In this document: one piece after another, positions 53,765 through 61,555 of the stretch | How the letters are laid out: the number at the start of each line of letters is the position of its first letter | Position numbering within the stretch: position 1 is the stretch's first letter | Origin: Bacillota bacterium | Lineage (GTDB): Bacteria > Bacillota > Clostridia > Peptostreptococcales > Acidaminobacteraceae | Assembly: GCA_020161295.1 (NCBI GenBank) | Contig: JAIUOA010000001.1 | Location: forward strand, 1 to 64,000 | Reading direction: 5' to 3' | DNA length: 64,000 bases | Notes under the pieces: model-generated | What the model was told of the DNA's origin: nothing | The model's input: the letters and a program-made list of their open reading frames with translations, nothing else | Database searches by the model: none | Translations under genes and position numbers: made by a program

Positions 53765-54468
53765 TGCTTACACTTCGTCTCGTCTACACAAAAGAAAACT
53801 ACATGAAATTTCTCAGTCATCTGGAGCTGATGAAGTTATTTGAACGCATATTCCGTTTTCATCAGTTACCACTTAAGTATTCAGAAGGATTTAATCCCAT
53901 CCCGAAAATGACCTTCGCTGCGCCATTGTCTGTTGGGTATTCAAGTCTGAGAGAAGTTATGGAGGTTCAATTATCAGAACAGCTGCCACTGGAGCGCGTT
54001 TTGGCCATCCAGTTTCCATCAGGCATCAAAATTATCGATGCTTCCTATGTGAACACCAAAAAGTCGTTGATGGCGCATCTAAGCCATGCTGAATATTTGA
54101 TTAAAGTCGATATGAAAAAGAACATCGAGCAGTTGCCTTTAAAAGAATGGATTGAAAAGTTTTTAAATGCAGAAACCGTCACCATCGAAAAAAAGGGTAA
54201 AAACGGCAAAATGCGCTCTTTAGAAATCCTTCCTTTAATCAATCGTTATGAAATCGTCTATCAAGGGGAAACAGAAACTATTTTTAGAGCAGTACTCCAA
54301 TCGGGAAGTCAAGGCTCTCTAAATCCCGAGGCGTTAATCGAGGCCTTCTTTGGTTTCTACCAAATGGCACATGAAATCCAAACCATCCAAGTGGAAAGAC
54401 GTTTACTTCTTTTCACCGATTCAGATGGACAACTAAAGGATATTTTTTCGTTAAAGGATGATGTATGA
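53764..54468 (+). CDS. Radical SAM-associated DUF2344 protein (TIGR03936 family)
   Basis: A 234-residue partner of the upstream radical SAM protein. It starts LRLVYTKENYMKFLSHLELMKLFERIFR and continues PLKYSEGFNPIPKMTFAAPLSVG, the hallmark of DUF2344. ATG at 53764 overlaps the previous stop (TAATG) and follows GGAGG. The stop overlaps rng (ATGA). Molecular function unknown. Confidence 0.9.
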   Translation: MLTLRLVYTKENYMKFLSHLELMKLFERIFRFHQLPLKYSEGFNPIPKMTFAAPLSVGYSSLREVMEVQLSEQLPLERVLAIQFPSGIKIIDASYVNTKKSLMAHLSHAEYLIKVDMKKNIEQLPLKEWIEKFLNAETVTIEKKGKNGKMRSLEILPLINRYEIVYQGETETIFRAVLQSGSQGSLNPEALIEAFFGFYQMAHEIQTIQVERRLLLFTDSDGQLKDIFSLKDDV

Positions 54469-55877
54469 TTAAATTCTGTCTAGACCAAACGCCGTTTTTA
54501 AAAATCGCTTTGGTTTATGAGCATCAATCAAAACAAATAATGGATATCGCTGTTGAAAATAGGTTCAAACCGAGCTTAAACGGTACCATTTTTAGTGGCA
54601 AGGTCGTTCAGATTGCCGATGGGTTTGGCGGCGCGTTTGTAGACATCGGTCTAAAAGAAAATGCTTTTATTAAACGAACACAGCTACTTCGGGGACTTGG
54701 ACTCTCGCCCTCAAAGCATGAGAACACGCCCTTATCAAAGCTCGTAAAAAATGGCCAAATGGTGATCGCACAGGTTGATAAAGAACCTTATCAGACGAAG
54801 GGTGCCCAGCTCACCACCGATATTTCACTACCTGGCAAAACGATTATCCTAATGCCGAACATGCGTGGGGTTAGAATTTCTAAGAAAGCCATTAAAACGC
54901 CGCATATAATCGCCATCGAAACACAGCTTAAGTCGCTCCTAGGAAATGATTATGGCGCAATCATCCGCAGTGCCGTTACCACTGGCGAAATTTCAGTGGA
55001 AGAGGTCTTGAGTGATGCCCAGTCGTTGATTAATTTATGGGAGCAGTTAAAAAGTAGAGCGATACTGGGGAGTAGCATCATGAAGCTTCATGAGACCGCC
55101 TCCTTTGAATCGGTGGTTGAAGAAATGCTCTTAAGACATACGATCGACCAGTTCCATGTCAGTTCTAAAGAAGAAATGCGTTTTTTAACGGATTTAGGGA
55201 TTGAAAAGCGACACATTAGCGCTAAAGCGCCTGTTACAGCCCATTTTATCGAGCAGGGCGTCCCACTGGACAAGTGGCTATTTGAAGCTCAGAAGACCAC
55301 ACCCGAAGGGGTGAAGGTGACCATCGATGAACTCGAGGCCTTTACCATCTGTGATGTGAATTCAGGGACCTACGACATGTCATCAGATGCCCGAAACGCC
55401 ATTTTTTATGTCAATGCCTCAGCCGCACAAGCGATTCTTAGCCATATTAGGCTGCATCGCTTATCAGGCATTCTTCTCATCGATTTCATCGACATGACGG
55501 CAGAAGAACAGCTGTCATTTATCCAGCACCTACTGCTAAATGGGTACGATAAAGGAAATGGCTTCACGATTGAAGGCTTTACTAAGCTTGGAATCCTGGA
55601 ACTGTCCAGAAAAAGGGATGGCGGCTCATTGCGTGATCTGCTTAGCCTAGAATACGCTAAAAAGGACTATGCCTTCTGGATATTAAATGATTTGTGGTTT
55701 GATTTAAAAAGACTGTGTGAGCATACGAACGCCACACAAGTAGAGGTGGAAGTCGATGAAAGACTGTATGGCTTCCTACGACAAACGAACCCCTTTGCTC
55801 AGTTACCAATCAAAATTAAGTTTAGCTTATTAAAAAGACACGAAAAAAATTATCGCTTAATCACCTCAAAGCATTGA
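54465..55877 (+). CDS. rng: Ribonuclease G/E family endoribonuclease
   Basis: A 470-residue endoribonuclease of RNase G size. The S1-like RNA-binding domain lies at about 35-125 (IFSGKVVQIADGFGGAFVDIG). The DNase I-like catalytic centre has FTICDVNSG and ILLIDFIDM, the positions of the two metal-binding Asp residues. The usual zinc-link cysteines (CPxC) after LGILELSRKR are missing: the segment reads SLRDLLSLEYAKKDY. The C-terminal domain is present. It probably processes rRNA or mRNA. The promoter of rplU overlaps its last codons. Confidence 0.92.
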   Translation: MIKFCLDQTPFLKIALVYEHQSKQIMDIAVENRFKPSLNGTIFSGKVVQIADGFGGAFVDIGLKENAFIKRTQLLRGLGLSPSKHENTPLSKLVKNGQMVIAQVDKEPYQTKGAQLTTDISLPGKTIILMPNMRGVRISKKAIKTPHIIAIETQLKSLLGNDYGAIIRSAVTTGEISVEEVLSDAQSLINLWEQLKSRAILGSSIMKLHETASFESVVEEMLLRHTIDQFHVSSKEEMRFLTDLGIEKRHISAKAPVTAHFIEQGVPLDKWLFEAQKTTPEGVKVTIDELEAFTICDVNSGTYDMSSDARNAIFYVNASAAQAILSHIRLHRLSGILLIDFIDMTAEEQLSFIQHLLLNGYDKGNGFTIEGFTKLGILELSRKRDGGSLRDLLSLEYAKKDYAFWILNDLWFDLKRLCEHTNATQVEVEVDERLYGFLRQTNPFAQLPIKIKFSLLKRHEKNYRLITSKH

Positions 55878-55902
55878 CAACAGATAGTGATTGTGATAGT
55901 AT
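55874..55902 (+). promoter_or_regulatory. rplU: Sigma-A promoter of the L21/L27 operon
   Basis: Perfect TTGACA at 55874-55879 and TAGTAT at 55897-55902 with a 17-base spacer, overlapping the rng stop codon. Confidence 0.85.
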
Positions 55903-55907
55903 TTATC

Positions 55908-55979
55908 GGGTAGCCGCACGATTGTGGGTTTTTAAACATGGCTTCATGTACCTACGTTGGCGAGAATGGATAGAGGAGG
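55908..55979 (+). promoter_or_regulatory. Ribosomal protein L21 leader RNA
   Basis: Predicted 5' UTR folding as a small junction: CCGCA / TGTGG hairpin, ACATG-GCTT-CATGT hairpin, and outer pairing GTAG / CTAC. Position and sequence resemble the L21 leader of firmicutes, thought to bind L21 or otherwise control the operon. It ends at the rplU ribosome binding site. Confidence 0.75.
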
Positions 55980-55985
55980 TGCGAT

Positions 55986-56294
55986 ATGTACGCAATAATT
56001 CAAACTGGTGGAAAACAATACACAGTTCAACAAGGAGATGAAATTTTCATCGAAAAGTTGAATGTAAATGAAGGCGATAAAGTCGATTTTACATCTGTAT
56101 TAGCTGTTTCAACTGAAGATGGTCTTCAACTTGGCGAAGCAGTAGCTAACGCTAAAGTTACAGCTTCTGTTGTTAAAAACGGCAAAGCCCCAAAAGTGAT
56201 TATCTTTAAGTACAAGTCTAAAAAAGACTATAGAAAAAAGCAAGGTCACAGACAACCCTATACAAAAGTTAGAATCGAATCTATCAGCTTATAA
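55986..56294 (+). CDS. rplU: 50S ribosomal protein L21
   Basis: 102 residues, the standard length. [20 protein letters not shown] and [22 protein letters not shown] are diagnostic. GAGGAGGTG precedes the ATG. First gene of rplU-prp-rpmA behind its own leader. Confidence 0.98.
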   Translation: MYAIIQTGGKQYTVQQGDEIFIEKLNVNEGDKVDFTSVLAVSTEDGLQLGEAVANAKVTASVVKNGKAPKVIIFKYKSKKDYRKKQGHRQPYTKVRIESISL

Positions 56295-56300
56295 TCGATT

Positions 56301-56642
56301 ATGATTAAAGTTGAGTTCGAGTGTACAAATGGCCATTATCGTGGTGCCAAAATAACCGGACACGCCTATAGCGACGAACCTGGAAAGGATCTCGTATGTG
56401 CAGCGGTTTCTACGTTAGCCCAAACTTTGGTCAATGCTGTTGAAAGCATTGGAGGCATACACGAAAAGTCGATGCAATTGGTTATCGATTCAGGACATTT
56501 GGAAATTAAATTACAAAATGACGATTTAAGTGATGAAATTGATCTCATATTCAGAACGATAAGAGTCGGCATAGAAGGCATTGAAAGTACTTATCCAAAG
56601 TACGTGAAACTTAAGATCAAGGAGGTGCAGGGGAAATGTTAA
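56301..56642 (+). CDS. prp: Ribosomal-processing cysteine protease Prp
   Basis: A 113-residue protease (YsxB family) located between L21 and L27. The catalytic dyad is His21 in ITGHAYS and Cys33 in DLVCAAVS, the spacing of the characterised Staphylococcus enzyme. It cuts the N-terminal extension from L27. The next gene indeed encodes an L27 with an extension of this kind. It overlaps rpmA by 7 bases. Confidence 0.95.
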   Translation: MIKVEFECTNGHYRGAKITGHAYSDEPGKDLVCAAVSTLAQTLVNAVESIGGIHEKSMQLVIDSGHLEIKLQNDDLSDEIDLIFRTIRVGIEGIESTYPKYVKLKIKEVQGKC

Positions 56643-56917
56643 GAACTTTTAACTTACAATTATTTGCAAGTAAAAAAGGAGTCGGTTCTTCTAAGAACGG
56701 TCGTGATTCAGCCGCTAAAAGACTTGGCGTTAAAAGAGCAGATGGTCAAGCAGTGAGCGCTGGTAGCATCTTAGTTAGACAAAGAGGCACAAAGATTCAC
56801 CCTGGAATTAACGTCGGTATAGGTGGAGATGACACCTTATTCGCTAAAGTAGATGGCGTCGTTAAATTCGAGCGTAAAGGTAGAGATAAAAAACAAGTAA
56901 GCGTTTATGAAGCTTAA
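56636..56917 (+). CDS. rpmA: 50S ribosomal protein L27 with cleavable N-terminus
   Basis: 93 residues. The start [19 protein letters not shown] has the Prp recognition pattern (NLQLF before ASKKG), so mature L27 should begin at Ala11. The remainder ([21 protein letters not shown]) is standard L27. AAGGAGGTG inside prp serves as its ribosome binding site. Confidence 0.98.
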   Translation: MLRTFNLQLFASKKGVGSSKNGRDSAAKRLGVKRADGQAVSAGSILVRQRGTKIHPGINVGIGGDDTLFAKVDGVVKFERKGRDKKQVSVYEA

Positions 56918-56921
56918 TCTT

Positions 56922-56954
56922 AATGTCCATCATCTATGATGGACATTTTTATTT
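56922..56954 (+). terminator. Terminator after rpmA
   Basis: AATGTCCATCAT / ATGATGGACATT with a 2-base loop and following T's. Confidence 0.85.
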
Positions 56955-56993
56955 AAAAGTTTTATGATGGTAGAGAGAGTAAAGAGGTGAATT

Positions 56994-58271
56994 ATGTTTG
57001 TAGATATAGCGAAAATAATGGTCAAAGCTGGCAACGGCGGTAATGGCCGTGTGAGTTTTCGAAGAGAAAAATACGCACCAGATGGCGGTCCAGATGGTGG
57101 TGATGGTGGACGCGGCGCTAGCGTAATTGCTGAAGTCGATGCGGGTATGCGTACACTCATGGATTTTAGATATAAAACGAAATACGTCGCTGAGCCCGGT
57201 GAAGACGGCGGTAAAAAGAAAATGAGCGGTAAGTCTGCTGACGATCTCATCATCAAGGTGCCACAAGGAACCATTATACGCGATCTACAAACAGGTAAAG
57301 TCATTGCCGACATGAAAGATTTAGGACAGCGTGTCATATTGGCTCAGGGTGGTAAAGGTGGAAGAGGTAACCAACATTTCGCAACACCGACGCGACAAGC
57401 GCCTACTTTTGCAGAGAAAGGTACTACAGGTGGTGAAAGAACCATTTCGTTAGAACTTAAAATGCTTGCTGACGTCGGGCTTTTAGGTTATCCAAACGTC
57501 GGTAAGTCTACATTTTTAGCAGCTACCACACAAGCAAAACCGAAAATTGCGAACTATCACTTTACGACATTACAGCCAAATCTTGGAGTGGTAGAAGCGA
57601 TTAAAGGAAAAAGCTTCGTCATCGCCGATATCCCTGGATTGATTGAGGGTGCTAAAGATGGCGTTGGCTTAGGACTTGATTTTTTAAGACACGTGGAAAG
57701 AACGCGGGTATTGATTCATGTGGTCGATATTTCAGGAATTGAAGGTCGCGATCCGTATGAAGACTTTACGAAAATCAACGCGGAAGTCTTTGGTTATAAT
57801 GCCAAGCTAGCGAATCGTAAGCAAGTGGTCGCTGCTAATAAAATGGATCTTTTATTTGACGAAGAGGTATTCAACTCGTTTAAGGCCAGATTAAATGCAG
57901 AAGGTTATGATGTGTTCCCAATTTCTGCAGCAACAGGTGAAGGCATCGATGCGTTGCTGAGTAAAGTGACGACACTGTTAGACACACTTGAAATCGAACC
58001 GCTTATCGATGAAGAAGATTACTTGGTAGAAGTCGTTGAACGTGCGGGCGAGAAAGATATTGTCTACTTTATGGATGGTGATGTTTATTGTGTTGAGGGC
58101 GATTACATCGATCGTTTACTCTATTCAACAAATCTTGAAGACATCGAGTCATTAAGAAGATTCCAAAATGCTTTAAAAATGAACGGTGTATTTGATCACC
58201 TTAGAGAAATGGGCATCACTGATGGCGATACTGTTAGAATATTCGAATTAGAGTTCGAGTTCTACGATTGA
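56994..58271 (+). CDS. obgE: GTPase ObgE/CgtA
   Basis: A 425-residue ribosome-assembly GTPase. The Gly-rich OBG fold (GNGGNGRVSFRREKYAPDGGPDGGDGG, split around residues 14-40) precedes the G domain with GYPNVGKST, DIPGLIEGA and NKMDLL. The C-terminal OCT domain (about 345-425) is typical of firmicute Obg. GAGGTG precedes the ATG. Confidence 0.97.
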   Translation: MFVDIAKIMVKAGNGGNGRVSFRREKYAPDGGPDGGDGGRGASVIAEVDAGMRTLMDFRYKTKYVAEPGEDGGKKKMSGKSADDLIIKVPQGTIIRDLQTGKVIADMKDLGQRVILAQGGKGGRGNQHFATPTRQAPTFAEKGTTGGERTISLELKMLADVGLLGYPNVGKSTFLAATTQAKPKIANYHFTTLQPNLGVVEAIKGKSFVIADIPGLIEGAKDGVGLGLDFLRHVERTRVLIHVVDISGIEGRDPYEDFTKINAEVFGYNAKLANRKQVVAANKMDLLFDEEVFNSFKARLNAEGYDVFPISAATGEGIDALLSKVTTLLDTLEIEPLIDEEDYLVEVVERAGEKDIVYFMDGDVYCVEGDYIDRLLYSTNLEDIESLRRFQNALKMNGVFDHLREMGITDGDTVRIFELEFEFYD

Positions 58272-58293
58272 TTTAAACCTACTAGGAGCACAT

Positions 58294-58806
58294 ATGTTAA
58301 CAGGAAAACAAAGAAGCTTTTTAAAAAGTAAGGCACACACATTAAAGCCGATGACCCAAATCGGTAAAGAGGGCATTTCTGATGCTTTCTTAGATCAAAT
58401 CAGCCATTTACTTGATCAACATGAGTTAATTAAAATCAACGTGCTCGACAATAGCTCAGAAACAGCTGAGCATGCAGCCGTTCAAATTTGCGAAGCACTT
58501 GATGCCGAATTCGTTCAAGCCATCGGAAACAAATTGACGATCTATCGTCAGTCTAGAACAAATCCTATGCTTGAGATTCCAGGTGCAGATAATACGCGCG
58601 TTAAGATTAACATGCAACGCAAGGCAGCAGCCGGAAAAAAAGTTGAGCCGCTTACTAAAAAAGGTGGAAAAAAGTCGAAGCCTTTACAAGGAAAACGATC
58701 AGCTGTAAAGGCAAAAAAAGCTGAAGAAGAAGCAGTGGCAAAGGCAAACGCAAAGTTCACACGAAAATTCTTTACGAAGACCACGAAGGTAACTAAAAAT
58801 GATTAA
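58294..58806 (+). CDS. yhbY: YhbY-type CRM-domain RNA-binding protein with basic tail
   Basis: A 170-residue protein. The first 97 or so residues form a CRM domain (LTGKQRSFLKSKAHTLKPMTQIGKEGIS, with the conserved GKEG loop) that binds the pre-50S particle. The remaining 70 or so residues are Lys-rich and low in complexity (KKGGKKSKPLQGKRSAVKAK), an extension absent in the 97-residue E. coli protein. It overlaps nadD by 8 bases. Confidence 0.92.
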   Translation: MLTGKQRSFLKSKAHTLKPMTQIGKEGISDAFLDQISHLLDQHELIKINVLDNSSETAEHAAVQICEALDAEFVQAIGNKLTIYRQSRTNPMLEIPGADNTRVKINMQRKAAAGKKVEPLTKKGGKKSKPLQGKRSAVKAKKAEEEAVAKANAKFTRKFFTKTTKVTKND

Positions 58807-60007
58807 CAAAACCGTTGGTAAACGGATTGGCCTAATGGGTGGGAGCTTTAATCCCATCCATTTTGGGCATCTGATGTTAGCCGAGCAAATCCGAACCACG
58901 ATTGGTTTGGACGAGGTCATCTTTGTTCCAGTCGGAAATCCACCACATAAAGCGTTGCAAACAGATGTCACTTCTGAGCAACGCTATGAGATGGTTAAAC
59001 TTGCAATCGCAGATAACCCCTTCTTTTCAGTTTCGGATATTGAAATTAAGAGAGAGGGCATTTCCTATACCATCGATACGATTAAAGAACTGAAATCAAC
59101 CTTATCATCTATAGATCAGCTCTATTTTATAACAGGTGCGGATGCCATCCTGCTACTCGAAACTTGGAAAGATTATAAAGAACTGACCCAATTGGTTAAA
59201 TTTATCGGTGCAACACGTCCTGGAATTGATTCTGATGCGCTCTTAAAGAAAATCACACAGTTAAAATCTGAATGCCATGCGGAAATCGAACTGGTTTACA
59301 TACCTGCATTAGCCATCAGTTCGACCGATATAAGGAGTCGCATTTCTGATGAAAAGAGCATTCGTTATCTGATGCCCGAAAGTGTAACCGATTATATCTA
59401 TCAGCATTTTTTATATCGTGAACACCATGAACTATTTGCACCATTCTTTCAGATGCTCTCTCAAACGCTCTCTAAAAAGAGGTTTAGGCATTCTGTCGAA
59501 ACCGCGCATACAGCACGCCTGTTGGCTATTCGATACGGCGAAGACCCCGTCAAGGCTGAACTCGCTGGTTTACTTCATGACCTTGCTAAAGAATATAAAA
59601 ATGAGAAGATGCGCGATCTGATTGATGAATTTGGCATCGATAAAGACCCAGCGATCGTTCATCTACCTAATCTTGCACATGGCGAGGTGGCTGCTGGCAT
59701 TCTTAAAAGGGACTACCATTTCGATGATGAATTGATCCTAGAAGCGATAAAATGGCACACTTACGGTCACCCTCAGATATCCAGTTTTTCTAAGCTCATC
59801 TATGTCGCCGATATTATTGAACCTTCAAGGGATTTCGAAGGGGTTCATTATTTCAGGAGACTGGCATATCAAAACATCGATGAAACGATTATAGCATTCT
59901 GCGAGCAATGTGATCACCATTTGGCAGAAAAACAGATGGCCATTCATGGAAACTCAAAAAAAATGGTGATGACCCTATTAAATCAAAGGAAAAATGATAA
60001 TGAATGA
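58799..60007 (+). CDS. nadD: NadD-YqeK fusion (nicotinate mononucleotide adenylyltransferase and HD hydrolase)
   Basis: A 402-residue two-domain protein. Residues of about 8-200 are NadD (GLMGGSFNPIHFGHLMLAEQ; late motif ISSTDIRSRI), which makes deamido-NAD. Residues of about 210-400 are a YqeK-type HD domain with RHSVETAHTARLLA, LLHDLAKE, HGEVAAGIL, WHTYGH and YVADIIEPSRDF; YqeK proteins hydrolyse Ap4A symmetrically. In Bacillus these are separate neighbouring genes. There is no internal stop or frameshift in this reading. Confidence 0.94.
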   Translation: MINKTVGKRIGLMGGSFNPIHFGHLMLAEQIRTTIGLDEVIFVPVGNPPHKALQTDVTSEQRYEMVKLAIADNPFFSVSDIEIKREGISYTIDTIKELKSTLSSIDQLYFITGADAILLLETWKDYKELTQLVKFIGATRPGIDSDALLKKITQLKSECHAEIELVYIPALAISSTDIRSRISDEKSIRYLMPESVTDYIYQHFLYREHHELFAPFFQMLSQTLSKKRFRHSVETAHTARLLAIRYGEDPVKAELAGLLHDLAKEYKNEKMRDLIDEFGIDKDPAIVHLPNLAHGEVAAGILKRDYHFDDELILEAIKWHTYGHPQISSFSKLIYVADIIEPSRDFEGVHYFRRLAYQNIDETIIAFCEQCDHHLAEKQMAIHGNSKKMVMTLLNQRKNDNE

Positions 60008-60380
60008 CATCATTTATGACATTGTAAAGAAAATTTATGAAGTGCTCGATGACAAAAAAGGCCAATCGATCACCGTACTTTCCGTTAAAGGCATCAGTCC
60101 GATCTCTGATTATTTCGTCATCGCGACAGCCACCTCATCGACGCATATGAACGCACTTGTTAATCACGTCGAGAAAGAAATGTCAAACCTCGGCATTTAT
60201 CCGAGACATAAAGAAGGCAAAGACCATGGCGGCTGGTTGCTGATTGATTATCGAGATGTGGTTATTCATATATTTAATGCGGAAACGCGTCAATATTATG
60301 CGCTGGAACGCATATGGAGTGATGCAACCCCAATAGATTTTTCTTTAAAACACGTTAAAAATGTTGAGTTTTCGTCATAA
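60000..60380 (+). CDS. rsfS: Ribosomal silencing factor RsfS
   Basis: A 126-residue factor that binds L14 and blocks subunit joining. VLSVKGISPISDYFVIATATSSTHMNALV and KEGKDHGGWLLIDYRDVVIHIFN are typical. ATG at 60000 lies 9 bases after AAAGGA; ATG at 59994 is an alternative with tight spacing. It overlaps the NadD-YqeK end by 8 bases. Confidence 0.95.
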   Translation: MNDIIYDIVKKIYEVLDDKKGQSITVLSVKGISPISDYFVIATATSSTHMNALVNHVEKEMSNLGIYPRHKEGKDHGGWLLIDYRDVVIHIFNAETRQYYALERIWSDATPIDFSLKHVKNVEFSS

Positions 60381-60424
60381 CTAATATAAAATATTCAACA
60401 TAACCTGTATGAGAGGAGAACTTT

Positions 60425-61066
60425 ATGGAAAAACCAATACACCCAATGCTTTTAGCGGTGGTGCCCATCGCGAAAGGCGTCGCAGAAACCTTCGGTTCAA
60501 ATTGTGAAGTGGTCATCCACGATTTTCAAAATTTAGATAACTCGATCGTCGCGATTTTTAATGGCCATGTCACTGGAAGAACGATTGAAACGAAAATGAC
60601 GGATTCAATTCTAAAGAAAATCAATAAACATCAGGAAGGTCATGATGTTTATAACTATACAGGGAAGAGCACACTCGGAAGAGAGCTTAAATCTACGACG
60701 ACTTTTATAAAGGATGAACAAGGCGAAATTATCGGTTGCATGTGTATCAACTTTGATATTACCGACATGTTGAGCGCTCGAAATATCATGAATGAACTTT
60801 GTAAAGTAGACGAGAAGGAAATTGAAGTAATCGGCGAAATCAATAAAGTTAACGATGTGCTTTACGATATCGTAGAAGGTACGATTCACAAATTTGGTAG
60901 ACCTGTCATTTACCTTACTAAAGATGAGAAGGTTAACATCGTTAAGGACCTTGAAGAAAAAGGGGTCTTCTTGATTAAAGGTGCCATCGATTATGTGGCT
61001 AACTCGCTTCAGGTTTCGCGATACACCATTTATAACTACTTGGATGGTATTAGAGAAGGAAAGTAA
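60425..61066 (+). CDS. YheO/DauR-type transcriptional regulator
   Basis: A 213-residue regulator. The N-terminal YheO-like PAS domain (VPIAKGVAETFGSNCEVVIHDFQNLDNS, residues of about 10-37; GRTIETKMTD, STLGRELKSTTTFI) is followed by a C-terminal helix-turn-helix (GAIDYVANSLQVSRYTIYNYL). Relatives such as DauR control D-amino acid use. A ridA gene follows 34 bases later, so it probably regulates imine-forming amino acid metabolism or ridA itself. Confidence 0.88.
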   Translation: MEKPIHPMLLAVVPIAKGVAETFGSNCEVVIHDFQNLDNSIVAIFNGHVTGRTIETKMTDSILKKINKHQEGHDVYNYTGKSTLGRELKSTTTFIKDEQGEIIGCMCINFDITDMLSARNIMNELCKVDEKEIEVIGEINKVNDVLYDIVEGTIHKFGRPVIYLTKDEKVNIVKDLEEKGVFLIKGAIDYVANSLQVSRYTIYNYLDGIREGK

Positions 61067-61100
61067 TAAAAATTAAATATCAATCATTTAGGAGGTTTTC

Positions 61101-61481
61101 ATGTTAAAAGTAATCGCAACAGAAAAAGCACCCGCAGCAGTAGGACCTTACTCACAGGCAATTCAAGCTGGTAATTTTATCTATGTTTCTGGACAACTCC
61201 CTTTAATTCCCGGTAAAGGTGAATTGGTCAAGGATGACATTAAAGCGGCAACACGCCAAGCTTTAGAAAATGCGAAAGCTATTTTGGAAGCTGCTGGCTA
61301 TAGCTTCAATGATGTGGTAAAAACCACGGTACTACTCAACGACATCAAACAATTCGCAGAGATGAACAGTGTTTATGCAGAGTACTTTACGGAACATAAA
61401 CCCGCTAGGGCAGCATTTGAAGTTGCAAATCTTCCGTTACTTGCCGATGTTGAAATCGAAATGATTGCTTATAAAGAATAA
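61101..61481 (+). CDS. ridA: 2-iminobutanoate/2-iminopropanoate deaminase RidA
   Basis: A 126-residue trimeric enzyme that hydrolyses reactive enamines/imines from PLP enzymes. [23 protein letters not shown] at the N-terminus and [24 protein letters not shown] at the C-terminus, including the catalytic Arg and Glu, are fully conserved. TAGGAGG precedes the ATG. Confidence 0.97.
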   Translation: MLKVIATEKAPAAVGPYSQAIQAGNFIYVSGQLPLIPGKGELVKDDIKAATRQALENAKAILEAAGYSFNDVVKTTVLLNDIKQFAEMNSVYAEYFTEHKPARAAFEVANLPLLADVEIEMIAYKE

Positions 61482-61490
61482 AAGCATGAA

Positions 61491-61540
61491 AAAAGAACAG
61501 TTGTCCTTCTGATCGTTCAGAAGTCACTGTTCTTTTATTT
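61491..61540. terminator. Bidirectional terminator between ridA and dacF
   Basis: AAAAGAACAGT / ACTGTTCTTTT outer stem with an inner CTTCTGA / TCAGAAG stem, between convergent genes. Confidence 0.88.
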
Positions 61541-61555
61541 TTATATCCATAGGAT

